DNA from: Bog-756 sp963741055
GTDB lineage: Bacteria; Actinomycetota; Acidimicrobiia; Acidimicrobiales; RAAP-2
NCBI GenBank assembly: GCA_963741055.1
Contig: CAVUGU010000021.1
Location: 1-64,000 of the forward strand
Length of the DNA stretch: 64,000 nt
Direction of reading: 5' to 3'
Shown piece after piece: positions 46,426 through 55,724 of this stretch; within the stretch, counting starts at the first letter, position 1; every line of letters begins with the position of its first letter. Below the pieces are notes generated by a model. It made no database searches, was not told where the DNA came from, and saw nothing but the letters and a program-made list of their open reading frames with translations. The position numbers were made by a program, and so were the translations under genes.

Positions 46426-46737
46426 TCAGGCCTGCGCGCGACGACGCCGGTTGAGCAGCGTACCGACGATCACGGCGCCCGCACCGATGACCGCCAGCTC
46501 TTCGATGTCCGCTCCGGTGAACGGAAGGCTGCTGGTGCTCGATCCAGACGAACTCGGTTCCGTGGTGGGCTGCGCGCTGCTCGACGCCGTCGAAGGTGGC
46601 ACGACCGAGTTGGACGAGATCGACGGAGGTGCGCAGTTGTTGTAGCAGTTGGTCGTGGCCGCGCCCGCCACAGTCGGTGCTACCACCAAGGAGGCAGCCG
46701 CAGCTGCCGATGCAATCAGGACTCGCCTCGTCCACAT
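46426..46737 (-). CDS. LPFTG-anchored small surface protein
   Basis: 103 residues. Signal peptide MWTRRVLIASAAAAASLVVA then PTVAGAA; mature part NCYNNCAPPSISSNSVVPP and a Ser/Thr-rich spacer; sorting signal LPFTGADIEELAVIGAGAVI followed by a short helix and the basic tail RRRRAQA. All parts of a sortase substrate are present, though the mature segment is only about 50 residues, which suggests a stalk, linker or pilin-like element. AGAAGGG stands about 9 nt before ATG 46737. Class E sortases are generally associated with LAxTG, so LPFTG here is worth noting. Confidence 0.85.
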   Translation of the reverse strand: MWTRRVLIASAAAAASLVVAPTVAGAATTNCYNNCAPPSISSNSVVPPSTASSSAQPTTEPSSSGSSTSSLPFTGADIEELAVIGAGAVIVGTLLNRRRRAQA

Positions 46738-46754
46738 CTTTCTGCCCTTCTTTC

Positions 46755-46773
46755 CGTAGGTTTCGAGCCTACG
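46755..46773 (-). promoter_or_regulatory. Hairpin just upstream of the LPFTG gene
   Basis: CGTAGG and CCTACG (6 bp each, 46755-46760 and 46768-46773) separated by 7 nt, ending 17 nt before the ATG and next to the ribosome site. It could act as a leader or operator element; the evidence is only the symmetry. Confidence 0.3.
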
Positions 46774-46899
46774 TCCCCAACCAGACCTGGAGTGCGACCT
46801 TCGATTCCGTGCTGGCTCCGACCCATCTTGCCTGCCGCCGACGTCGAAAGGCAACGCGGGGCACGGCCCGTAGTTTCGTCGTCACTGTCCGCGCTGAGC

Positions 46900-47218
46900 T
46901 CAGGCGGGCACCAGCTGGCCGAAGGTGCTGCAGAGGCCGAGCGCCTCGATCACCACGAATGCGGCCACGATCACCAGCACGACCGGGACGCGCCACCGTG
47001 CTCCGGACCGCACCAGTGGCGAGGGCATGTACCACTGCGGCAGCAGCCCAGGACCCTGACCGAGGAAGGTCGCCATCGGGACGGCGTCCTCGTCGAGGGG
47101 TGCCTCGGGGTCGGCGCCGAGCGCGAGCTCCTCGAGCTCGGCGTCGCTGATCGGAGTGCCGTCGAGCGCTTCGTCCCAGCTCGCCGTTTCGCGCGTGCTC
47201 GCCCGGAAGAGACCCCAT
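46900..47218 (-). CDS. Small membrane protein (frameshift in GGGG near 47213)
   Basis: About 105 residues, recovered by reading one base out of the GGGG run after ATG 47218: MG, then LFRASTRETASWDEALDGTP and ISDAELEELALGADPEAPLD. A Trp/Tyr/Pro segment (GLLPQWYMPSPLVRSGARWR) follows, and then one membrane helix (VPVVLVIVAAFVVIEALGL) near the C terminus. The acidic N terminus is presumably cytoplasmic. The alternative frame from the same ATG gives an Arg-rich sequence with no domain logic. It is located between the LPFTG protein and a four-helix membrane protein on the same strand. No family was recognised. Confidence 0.6.
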
Positions 47219-47259
47219 CGCCGTCAGCCTACCGCCGAGCGGCCGGTCTTCGGCCCGAC

Positions 47260-47781
47260 TCACAGGAAATGCACGACCGATTCGAGGATGACGATGATCG
47301 CCCCGACTGCGACCAACCCGGTCACGTACAGGGTGCGCCGAAAAGGCGATCTTCCACGACTCCCGGCAGTACCGACCCCGACGACCGCGAGGGCGAGCAC
47401 TCCGACCACGTCGGTGAGGACGAAGGCCACGTGCACCGACCAGACGCCGAAGCCGGCCACCACGAAGATGAGGACCGCCGGGATCGCCGCCGAGACGATC
47501 GGCCACGACCCCTCGAGCTCGCTCCGCACGTCGGACCAAGTCACCCGCAGCTCCTGCCAGGACGGCTTGACCACCACGCGGGACAAGGTGTGCGCGAACC
47601 AGATCGCGAGTGCACCGACGACGATCACCCCTGCGGTGGTGAGGGCCTGCGGGTGGGTCTCGAATGTCAGACCGGCGACCGCCACGAGCGTCGAGATCGT
47701 CCCGTACACGTAGTCGGCCAGCCGATGCACCGAGCGCTCGTGCTCGGCGTGGAGAGGCCCGGTCCCCGAAGCGTCGTTCAT
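47260..47781 (-). CDS. Four-helix integral membrane protein
   Basis: 173 residues with four hydrophobic helices: YVYGTISTLVAVAGLTF, TTAGVIVVGALAIWFAHTL, WPIVSAAIPAVLIFVVAGFG with VHVAFVLTDVVGVLALAVVG, and TLYVTGLVAVGAIIVILESV. The short loop HTLSRVVVKPSWQELRVTW between helix pairs is conserved-looking and charged. The type is common in Actinobacteria as an uncharacterised conserved membrane protein; I cannot assign transport or enzyme function. It starts at ATG 47781, 74 bp downstream of the nrdJ stop on the same strand. Confidence 0.75.
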   Translation of the reverse strand: MNDASGTGPLHAEHERSVHRLADYVYGTISTLVAVAGLTFETHPQALTTAGVIVVGALAIWFAHTLSRVVVKPSWQELRVTWSDVRSELEGSWPIVSAAIPAVLIFVVAGFGVWSVHVAFVLTDVVGVLALAVVGVGTAGSRGRSPFRRTLYVTGLVAVGAIIVILESVVHFL

Positions 47782-47855
47782 CGGATCGATGCGCGGTGAC
47801 TAGGCGGGCAGGGCTTCCGGTGTGGCGGTTGCCACAGCTCAGCCGGCCGAAGTCG

Positions 47856-50745
47856 CTACGAACAGCCGCTCGTGGTGCCGCAGCTTCCACACACGAAACA
47901 GGAACCCGCCCGCTGCATGATGTTGCCGCACTGGTAGCAGTACGGGGCGTCCCGAGGCTCCGATCTCGCGAGCAGGGAGCTCGAGTCGCCGTCGTCCCTG
48001 ACGGATCGCCGACCCGGTCGACGAGGGTGCACTCCCGTCGACGACCGTCGAGATGACCGGGTCGACCGCCTCGACCACGCCGGTCGAGGTGGTCGCGAGC
48101 TCCTCCACTCCGGGCAGGGTCGGCTGCATCCGCTCGGAGGTCGAGAGCACCCCGAGCTCGAGCCGCTCCTCGAGTGACAGGTAGTCGACCGCCAACCGGC
48201 GGAAGATGTAGTCGACGAGGCTCGTCGCGATCCGCAGGTCCGGGTCGTCGGTGATGCCGGCCGGTTCGAAGCGCATGTTGGTGTACTTGCGCACGTAGGT
48301 GGCGAGCGGCACCCCGTGCTGGAGCCCGAGGCTCACCGAGATGGAGAAGGCGTCCATGATCCCGGCGAGGGTCGAGCCCTGCTTCGAGACCTTCATGAAC
48401 ACCTCGCCCGGCCGCCCGTCCTCGTACTCCCCGACCGTCACGTACCCCTCGCAGTCGGCCACCCGGAAGGCGAAGGTCGAAGATGTCCGCCGGCGCGGCA
48501 GGCGTTCCCGTACTGCGCCCACGACGACGGTCGAGCTGGCCTGCTCGTGGAGGAGGGCCGCCTCGAGCTCGGCGATCTTGGCTGCGAGCTCGCGGTCGTG
48601 GGCCTCGGCCTCCGATCCCGGCGGAGCGGCATCGCCGCCGGCTCCGGACTCGGCGCCTTCCTTTCGTGTGGTCGAGAGCGGCTGGGCCACCTTGCAGTTG
48701 TCGCGATAAACGGCGACGGCCTTGATGCCCATGCGCCACGCGTCGATGTGGAGCTGTTCGACGTCTTCGACGGTGACCTCCTCGGGAAGGTTGACCGTCT
48801 TCGAGATGGCCCCGGAGATGAACGGCTGCACCGCCCCCATCATCCGGACGTGTCCGAGGTAGTGGATCGTGTTCTCACCCATCGAGCAGGCGAACACCGC
48901 GAGGTGCTCTGCCGCCAGATGCGGTGCGCCGACGATCGAGTGGTGACGGTCGATGTAGGTGATGATGTCGTCGATCTCGTCCGGCGAGTAGCCGAGACGG
49001 GTCAGCGCACGCGGCACCGTCTGGTTCACGATGGACATCGTGCCGCCGCCCACCAGCTTCTTGATCTTGACCAACCCGAGGTCGGGCTCGACCCCGGTGG
49101 TGTCGCAGTCCATCAGCAGTCCGATGGTCCCGGTCGGCGCGAGGACGCTCGCCTGCGAATTGCGCACCCCGAATTGCTCGCCGAGCTCGACCGCGAGATC
49201 CCAGGCTTCCTGCGCGGCCGACAGCAGGTCGGTCGGGACCTGCTCCTCGTCGATCCCCGCGACCGCGTCGCGGTGCATCCGGAGCACCCCGAGCATCGGC
49301 TCGGTGTTCTCGTGGTACCCGGCGAACGGCCCCATACGGGCCGCGGTCCGCGCCGACGTCGCGTAGGCGTGGCCGGTCATCAGTGCGGTGATCGCCGCCG
49401 CCCAGGCGCGCCCTTGGTCGGAGTCGTAAGGAAGCCCCTGTGCCATCAGGAGGGCGCCCAGGTTGGCGTATCCGATCCCGAGCTCGCGGAAACGACGTGA
49501 GTTGTCGCTGATCCGCTCGGTCGGGTAGTCCGCGTTGCCCACGATGATCTCCTGCGCAGTGAAGATCACCTCGACCGCCGCACGGAAGCCCTCGACGTCG
49601 AAGGTGGAGTCCTCGTGGAGGAACTTCATCAGGTTGAGACTGGCCAGATTGCACGCCGAGTTGTCGAGGTGCATGTACTCGCTACACGGGTTGGATCCGT
49701 TGATCCGTCCGGTGCTCGCCGCGGTGTTCCAGCGGTTGATGGTGGTGTCGAACTGCATGCCGGGGTCGGCGCACTCCCATGCCGCATGGGCGATCTGCCG
49801 GAAGAGGTCGCGCGCCGGAACCCATCGGACGGCGTCACCGGTGCCACGGGTCGTCAGTGCCCAGTCACGCCCCTCGACCACCGCGTCCATGAACTCGTCG
49901 GTGACCCGCACCGAGTTGTTGGCGTTCTGGTACTGCAGGCTGACCGAGTCCTTCCCGTCGAGATCCATGTCGAATCCCGCGTCGCGGAGCACTCGGGCCT
50001 TGCGTTCCTCGATCGTCTTGCACCAGATGAAATCCTCGATGTCCGGATGGTCGACGTCGAGGATGACCATCTTGGCCGCCCGGCGGGTCTTGCCACCCGA
50101 CTTGATGGTGCCGGCCGACGCGTCGGCGCCCCGCATGAAGCTCACCGGACCCGACGCGGTGCCGCCACCTTTCAACAGCTCCTGCGACGACCTGATCTTC
50201 GAGAGGTTGACACCCGCGCCGGAGCCTCCTTTGAAGATGATCCCTTCCTCGGTGTACCAGTTGAGGATCGAGTCCATCGTGTCCTCGACCGAGAGGATGA
50301 AACACGCGGAGCCCTGCTGCGGCACTCCCTCGACACCGATGTTGAACCACACCGGTGAGTTGAACGCGGCCATCTGGTGGACGATCAGGTGCTTGAGCTC
50401 GGCACGGAATGCTTCGGCCTCTTCGTCGTCGACGAAGTAGCCGTCCTTGATCCCCCACTCGGTGATGGTGTCGACGACCCGATCGGACACCTGGCGCAGC
50501 GAGCGCTCGCGCTCGGGGGTGTTCGGGGTCCCCCGGAAGTACTTCTGGGCGAGGATGTTGGTGGCGTTCAGGCTCCAACTCGCGGGAACCTCGACGTCGG
50601 TCTGCTCGAAGGCGACCGATCCGTCGCGGAAGTTGGTGATCCGGGCGTCGCGCTGTTCCCAATCGACCTCGTCGTACGGATGGACCTCGGGCGTGGTGAA
50701 GTGACGGCGGATCCCGATCCCGACTCGCTGCGGTGCGATGGCCAT
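47856..50745 (-). CDS. nrdJ: Adenosylcobalamin-dependent (class II) ribonucleotide reductase (frameshift at 47996-47998)
   Basis: About 963 residues. It reduces ribonucleotides to deoxyribonucleotides using a B12-derived radical and works with or without oxygen. Visible landmarks: FNSPVWFNIGVEGVPQQGSA with the first redox Cys (SACFIL), EGIIFKGGSGAGVNLSKIRS, the active-site block NGSNPCSEYMHLDNSACNLA (Cys and Glu), and ASVLAPTGTIGLLMDCDTTG for the phosphate site. The C-terminal swinging arm is only found by removing one C from the CCC run at 47996-47998, which gives APYCYQCGNIMQRAGSCFVC and GSCGTTSGC, ending with TAG at 47856. The unrepaired frame ends in an unrelated Arg-rich tail. Start ATG 50745 is preceded by AGAGAGGA. 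Confidence 0.95.
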
Positions 50746-50946
50746 GAAGCGGTCCTCTCTCTGTAGGTCGATGGTGCGGTGGTCGATGGTTCGATGCTCC
50801 GCTGCGGGTGTTGCGAGTTCGGAAGCGTTGTGCGGCGGGCCGGGCCCGCTGTCAGCGCACCGGGCCGGGTACCAACTCGGACGTCAGGCAGACCCGCTGC
50901 CAGGCCCTCCATTCTACCGGTTTGCAGCAGCACGGCAGCAGTAAAA

Positions 50947-50992
50947 ACACAAGATGTTGTGGTTCACCCTCCCCCTGGGTACGAGATAGTGG
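50947..50992 (-). promoter_or_regulatory. Probable pair of NrdR boxes
   Basis: On the minus strand CCACTATCTCGTACCC (50977-50992) is followed, 30 bp start to start, by CCACAACATCTTGTGT (50947-50962). Both resemble the NrdR consensus ACACwATATATwGTGT; the second has both arms (CACAA/TTGTG), the first mainly its left arm. Paired boxes about three helical turns apart are diagnostic of the deoxyribonucleotide repressor NrdR. They overlap the expected start point and early transcript of nrdJ. Confidence 0.65.
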
Positions 50993-50996
50993 GTCT

Positions 50997-51026
50997 ATTA
51001 CAACAGTGTAGTTACGCCCCTGTCAA
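50997..51026 (-). promoter_or_regulatory. Sigma70-type promoter of nrdJ
   Basis: Reading the minus strand, TTGACA (51021-51026) and TGTAAT (50997-51002) are separated by 18 bp. The -35 is a perfect consensus and the -10 differs from TATAAT at one position. It is the clearest promoter in the window, in an AT-rich island, pointing at nrdJ. Confidence 0.75.
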
Positions 51027-51127
51027 CGATCTTTTTGTCGGATCCGGCGACCTCTCACCGGCGGCCTGATCGGGCCGGGACGGCCGCACCCCGGACCGCC
51101 CCGGCCGGCGCTCGGTACAGTCCATCC

Positions 51128-52691
51128 GTGGCCTCGCGGGCACCGGTGACGGTGGCGGTCGACGCCGGCACCACCGGGGTGCGGGCGCTCGTCGTCGACC
51201 AACGGGCGCGGGTGGTCGACCTCGCCTACCGCGAGCTCACCCAGTACTTCCCGCAGCCCGGTTGGGTGGAGCACGATCCCGACGAGATCTGGTCGACCGT
51301 GCAGGCCACCCTCGGCGAGGTCGCCGGCCGTCTCGGCGACCGCGACCTGGTGGTGACTGCGCTCGGTGTGACCAATCAACGCGAGACGGTCGTGGCGTGG
51401 GACAAGCGGAGCGGTCGTCCGCTCGCTCGGGCGATCGTGTGGCAGGACCGGCGGACCGCCGTCGGACTGTCAGGCGCTCGCGGACGAAGGCCACCTTCCC
51501 TTGGTCCGGCAGCGGACCGGGCTCGTGCTCGACCCGTACTTCTCGGCGACGAAGATGCGATGGCTCCTCCGTGAAGGAGGGGTGGCGCTCGATTCGGGAC
51601 TCGCCCTCGGCACGGTGGATGCATGGGTGCTCTGGAACCTCACCGGAGGAGCCGACGGCGGCGTCTTCGCCACCGACGTCACCAATGCCTCGCGGACGAT
51701 GCTCTACGACATCGTCGAGCGTCGCTGGTCGGCCGAGCTGAGCCAGCTGTTCGACATCCCTCTGTCGGTCCTGCCCGACGTCGGCCCTTCGAGCGGCCGG
51801 TTCGGCACGATCGCGTCGTCGGTCCTCGGAGCGGACTCCGCGCTGTCGGGAGTGCCCGTCTCGGCCATGGCCGGGGACCAGCACGCCGCGCTCTTCGGGC
51901 AGGCGTGTTTCGAGACGGGCATGACCAAGGTCACGATCGGAACCGGCAGCTTCGTCCTGATGAACGCCGGCTCCTCGAGCCCCGCTCCGGTCGAGGGCCT
52001 GATCACCACGGTCGCCTGGGATCTCGGCGGGGCGACGGTCGATCACGGTGCACCTCCGCCGGCGGGCGACGGGGGGTTCGCCTATGCGCTCGAGGGTTCG
52101 GTGTTCGCGTCCGGGGCGGGTGCCCAGTGGTTGCGCGACGGACTCGGCCTCTTCGAGGAGATGGCGGAGCTCGAACCGCTCGCCGACTCGGTGGCGTCGA
52201 GCGAGGGCGTCGTCGTGGTACCGGCCTTCACCGGACTCGGGAGCCCGGACTGGGACCCCGACGCGCGCGGCACGATCGTCGGGCTCAGCCGCGGGAGCGG
52301 TCGCGCCCAGCTGGCTCGGGCGATGGTCGAGGCGATGGCCTTCCAGGTGCGCGACGTCCTCGATGCGATGGCTGCCACCGGCATCGCACCCTCGCTCGTC
52401 CGGGTGGACGGCGGGGCCTCGGTGATGGCGCTCCTCCTCCAGCTGATGGCCGACCAGACCGGTCTCGAGGTCCTTCGCCCGGTGTCGACGGAGACCACGG
52501 CCCTCGGCGTCGCCACCATGGCGGGACTCGCCGAGGGAACCTGGACGTCGCTCGACGAACTCGCGGAATTGTGGACCTGCGAGGTGGCACACCGTCCGGT
52601 GGTCCCGCGTGAGCTGGCCGACGCCGCGCACGAGACGTGGCTCCGTGCACTCGACCGTTCGGGTGGCTGGGCCTCGACCAGGAAGAGCTAG
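51128..52691 (+). CDS. glpK: Glycerol kinase (frameshift near 51472)
   Basis: About 520 residues of the FGGY family. It phosphorylates glycerol with ATP in the cytoplasm to feed lipid synthesis or glycolysis. N domain: VAVDAGTTGVRALVVDQ (ATP loop), QPGWVEHDPDEIW, GVTNQRETVVAWDK (substrate Arg-Glu) and AIVWQDRR. After a one-base shift near 51465-51480 the frame continues HLPLVRQRTGLVLDPYFSAT. The C domain has MAGDQHAALFGQ (catalytic Asp), TKVTIGTGSFVLMNAG and TGLGSPDWDPDARG. The Arg-Glu, Trp and Asp positions fit glycerol rather than xylulose or gluconate kinases. Start GTG 51128. A PlsC-type acyltransferase lies two genes on. Confidence 0.85.
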
Positions 52692-53353
52692 CGGAGCTCG
52701 ATTCCTCGGTGGTCGGCGAGCTCGGCCATGATCGAGATCCATTGGCGTTCGCCGTCGCGGAGCAAGGGCTCTCGGCGTCCTACGACGAGGACGGTGCCCG
52801 ACCGCTCCATCGACGACACCGCCACCGCCAAGGCTTCGTCGGTCACCGCGTCGCCGTCCTCAGAGGGTCGCTCGGATTCCGCGCTCGCCGCTTCGACCGC
52901 CTTCACCATGGCGCCCAGCTTCTCGGGGTCCGGCAGGTTCCCGTCGGAGATCACGACTCCGCATGTGGAGGCGTCGAGGACCACCGCGAACGCGGCGAAG
53001 AGGCTTCGCCGGACGCGGACCACGAGGTGCTCGAGCAGATCGGAGGCGGAGCTCTGCTTGAACAACTCGGTCGCCACGTCGAGGAGCTCCGCGTAGCGGT
53101 CCGGAATCGGACCGTCGAGCGCACGGACCGATTCGATGGTCACGCCGTCGACTTCGAGGATCTCGTCGTGCAGGAGATTGATCAGATGGTCGCCGGCGAG
53201 GCCGACCCCGAGCTCGTCGATGACGACGCCGTGGTCGCGCTGGAGGATGTCGATCGACACGACGTCGGCACCCACCGATCCGATGCGGCTGGCCACTGCG
53301 CCGAGGGCTCCGGGCCGGTCGGGCAGGCGCAACCGGATCAGGTAGTTGGGCAC
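52688..53353 (-). CDS. ACT-domain protein
   Basis: 221 residues. The N-terminal ACT domain reads YLIRLRLPDRPGALGAVASR then IGSVGADVVSIDILQRD, with the ligand-binding Gly after the first strand. A short linker follows and then a second domain (RRSLFAAFAVVLDASTCGVV) of no recognised family. ACT domains usually bind amino acids for allosteric control; here there is no enzyme domain, so a sensor or regulatory-subunit role is likely. Start GTG 53353. Its stop overlaps the glycerol kinase stop by 4 bp on the opposite strand. Confidence 0.78.
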   Translation of the reverse strand: MPNYLIRLRLPDRPGALGAVASRIGSVGADVVSIDILQRDHGVVIDELGVGLAGDHLINLLHDEILEVDGVTIESVRALDGPIPDRYAELLDVATELFKQSSASDLLEHLVVRVRRSLFAAFAVVLDASTCGVVISDGNLPDPEKLGAMVKAVEAASAESERPSEDGDAVTDEALAVAVSSMERSGTVLVVGRREPLLRDGERQWISIMAELADHRGIELR

Positions 53354-53420
53354 GGCTTCAGGCTACGCGTCGACTGTGTACGGATTGTTTCCACCGGATT
53401 ACGAGATCGGCCCGGTGTGC

Positions 53421-54170
53421 TCAACCGTGCCCACCCGAGGGGCGGGCACCGGGCGTCGGATCACGATCGGGCTTCCTTCGGCCCTTGCTCGCGTAGTCGT
53501 CGACGTACTCCTGGCCGGAGAGACGGCCGATCTCCGTCATCAGTGAATCGGTGAGCTCGCGGAGCATCGCGGGATCGTCGCCCGCCGCTCGATCGGCGGG
53601 CGAGCCGTTCGACGTGGAGGTCCCCGAACCGGTGTGCTCGCGGGTGAACGCGAGCGGAGCGCCGAATCGGACGGTGACCCGACGGAACGGCCGCATGAAC
53701 CTGCTGCCCGGAGGTTGGATCTCGCGGGTGCCGACGATGCCGACGGGGATCACCGGCACGCCGCAACCGAGCCCGAGGCGGGCCACACCGGTGTGCCCCC
53801 GGTGAAGGCGGGTGTCGGGCGCCCGGGTCCCTTCGGGGTAGATCGCGAGCAGTCCGCCGCCGGTCAGCACCCTCGTCGCCGTGTCGAGCGCACGTTGCGA
53901 TGCGTCTCCGCCCTGGCGGTTCATCGGGATCTGGCCGGCCGCCCGGAAGAACCACGCGGTGCGCCAGCGGTCGAAGTACTCGGCCTTGGCGACGTAGGTG
54001 ACCCGGCGCCGGAGGACGAGCGGCAGGAAGAACGAGTCGCAGAAGGACTGGTGGTTGGCGGCGAGGACCGCCGGGCCGTGGATCGGGACGTGCTCGCGCC
54101 CTTCGACCCTGACCCGCCAGAGGAGGAACAAGACCGGACTCAGCAACGCCTTGAACACCCAGTAGGCCAC
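53421..54170 (-). CDS. 1-acylglycerol-3-phosphate acyltransferase (PlsC-like)
   Basis: 249 residues. A hydrophobic N-terminal helix (WVFKALLSPVLFLLWRV) leads into the acyltransferase domain with motif I NHQSFCD (HxxxxD), then VAKAEYFDRWRTAWFFRAAG, motif III YPEGTRAPDT and PVIPVGIVGTREI. It should transfer a fatty acyl group to lysophosphatidic acid at the membrane in phospholipid synthesis. The C-terminal 55 residues are polar and poorly conserved-looking. GTG 54170 is the most plausible start, directly before AYWVFKALL; no strong ribosome site is seen. It is divergent from the acetoacetate-decarboxylase-like gene. Confidence 0.87.
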   Translation of the reverse strand: MAYWVFKALLSPVLFLLWRVRVEGREHVPIHGPAVLAANHQSFCDSFFLPLVLRRRVTYVAKAEYFDRWRTAWFFRAAGQIPMNRQGGDASQRALDTATRVLTGGGLLAIYPEGTRAPDTRLHRGHTGVARLGLGCGVPVIPVGIVGTREIQPPGSRFMRPFRRVTVRFGAPLAFTREHTGSGTSTSNGSPADRAAGDDPAMLRELTDSLMTEIGRLSGQEYVDDYASKGRRKPDRDPTPGARPSGGHG

Positions 54171-54322
54171 TGAGCAACGGTATCCCCGCGTGTGGTGGAC
54201 TGCACTCGTGGGCACTCTCGCCGTCGGACGCGCCCGACCAGAACGGCGACGCCGGTCGGGCGGGCGATGCCGGAGGCCCCACCTGGACGGTCCTCGGACG
54301 GACCATCGGCGTCCCTGTCGAG

Positions 54323-55030
54323 GTGCGTGCGGCGCGCCAGTGGAGCGTGCAGTACCTCGTTCCGGCCGCGGCGGCACAGCGACTGATCGCCGCAACCGGG
54401 CTCGAGGTCACCGGCCCGATACCGGGTCGCGCACTGGTGGCACTCGCGGTCTGCCGTTACCTCGACACCGATCTCGACCCCTATCACGAGGTGGCCGTCA
54501 GCTTCGTCGTCCGTCGTCACGACGCCGCAGCGAACCCCTCCGTCCTCGAACGTCTCTCCGAGTTCGCCCGTGGCGACCTCGGCGCGTACATCCACCGCCT
54601 TCCGGTCGATCAAGCGTTCACCTGCGCGGCCGGTCGCGACATCTGGGGGTTCCCCAAGTGGGTCACGACCATCGACATCGACGAACCGGCACCCGGTGAC
54701 CGTCACACCGGCGTCACCGCCCGACTGGCCGACGGGAGCCGCCACGTGCTCTCGCTCACCGTCTTCGGCGGCGGGCCGCTCGTCCTCCCGTCGAAGGCAC
54801 CTCCGACCTACTCGTTCGACGGTCAGGTCCTCCGTCGAACCTCATGGACGACGACGACGAGAGGAGTCGGCGGACGTCCGGGCGGAGCCTGCCTGGTCCT
54901 GGGGGAACACCCGATGGCCGACGAGCTCCGCTCGCTCGGACTCCCGAAGCGAGCACTCTTCTCGTCGTCGGCTCGGCAGATGAGCGCTTCCTTCGACGCA
55001 CCCGAGGTCGTTGCGACACCCGATCGCTAA
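54323..55030 (+). CDS. Acetoacetate decarboxylase-fold protein
   Basis: At least 235 residues. RQWSVQYLVPAAAAQRLIA, RALVALAVCRYLDTDLDPYH and RDIWGFPKWVTTID are the recognisable blocks; the Lys in GFPKW occupies the Schiff-base lysine region of the acetoacetate decarboxylase superfamily. Many actinobacterial members have no proven decarboxylase activity. The frame is open further upstream and reads sensibly there (GGPTWTVLGRTIGVPVEV), so the natural start may lie 5' of GTG 54323, possibly behind an indel or a CTG. The substrate is unknown. Confidence 0.7.
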   Translation: MRAARQWSVQYLVPAAAAQRLIAATGLEVTGPIPGRALVALAVCRYLDTDLDPYHEVAVSFVVRRHDAAANPSVLERLSEFARGDLGAYIHRLPVDQAFTCAAGRDIWGFPKWVTTIDIDEPAPGDRHTGVTARLADGSRHVLSLTVFGGGPLVLPSKAPPTYSFDGQVLRRTSWTTTTRGVGGRPGGACLVLGEHPMADELRSLGLPKRALFSSSARQMSASFDAPEVVATPDR

Positions 55031-55102
55031 CCCGTCCCGTCGTGTGGGTGCTCGGTGCCGGGTCATTGACCGATCACCGCCACCGCCCATAGGTTCTCTC
55101 AG

Positions 55103-55724
55103 GTGGGGGAACGGCGGCTGACACCAAGGGGAGCTCGGCGACGCCGAGAACTGATGGACGCCGCGGCGCACGCGTTCGCGAGCCGATGGGTACCACACGA
55201 CCCCGGTCACCGCGATCGTGGATTCGATCGGCGTGGGCAAGGGGGTCTTCTACTGGTACTTCGAGTCGAAGGACGAGCTGATGACCGCCATCCTCGAGGA
55301 CGGCTTCCGATCGATGCGACAGGCGGAGCGGGACGCGATCGCCGGCGAGCACGACCCCGGCCGTCGGATCGAGCAGGGCATCAGGTCCACCCTCACCTGG
55401 CTGAGCGATCATCGCGATCTGTTCGCGTTGATGGAGTTCGCACGCTCCGACGAGCGGTTCGCACCCGTCGTCCGCCACGGCGAGGACCAGTTGGTCGCCG
55501 ACGCGCTCCCCCACGTGAGCGCCGGTGTCACCGCCGGGCTCCTCCGGCGTGAGGATCCGTTGGTCTTGGCGACCGCGATCTTCGGAGTGACCGCCCACCT
55601 CGCTCGAAAGATGATGCTCGAACGGGACGAGGACGCCGACACGGTGGCGGCGTCGGTCATCGCGTTCTGTCGGGACGGCTACGGCCTACCGCACCGTGCC
55701 ACGTTCTCGAGCCGGATCGCGTGA
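55103..55724 (+). CDS. TetR-family transcriptional regulator (frameshift near 55185)
   Basis: About 206 residues. The N terminus RGARRRRELMDAAAHAFASR is in one frame; YHTTPVTAIVDSIGVGKGVF followed by YWYFESKDELMTAILEDG, the helix-turn-helix and following helix, is in the next. A single indel in the CGATGGG stretch near 55185 explains this. The C-terminal ligand domain is helical (ALMEFARSDERFAPVVRHGE) and does not reveal the inducer. Start GTG 55103. It overlaps the lactonase gene by 4 bp (GTGA), so it may control that gene and its own operon. Confidence 0.82.

Larger units (their letters stand above)
50746..51127. other. Intergenic region between nrdJ and glpK
   Basis: 382 bp without a gene. 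It holds the nrdJ promoter and NrdR boxes (50947-51026) and a roughly 240-nt leader with two GC-rich hairpins: GGCAG/CTGCC around 50886-50900, and GCGGGC/GCCCGC around 50836-50850. I looked for a cobalamin riboswitch because the enzyme needs B12, but the B12-box GCCACTG and the GGUGnAAnUCC-type core were not seen. Confidence 0.6.

Noticed and set aside
46426..46854. Longer form of the LPFTG protein starting at 46854
   Set aside because: The extra N-terminal residues are Arg/Gly rich and would bury the signal peptide; ATG 46737 has a ribosome site and a classical signal sequence.
50746..50946. Cobalamin riboswitch before nrdJ
   Set aside because: Expected from enzyme biology, but the B12-box and conserved core segments are absent; the leader has only simple hairpins.
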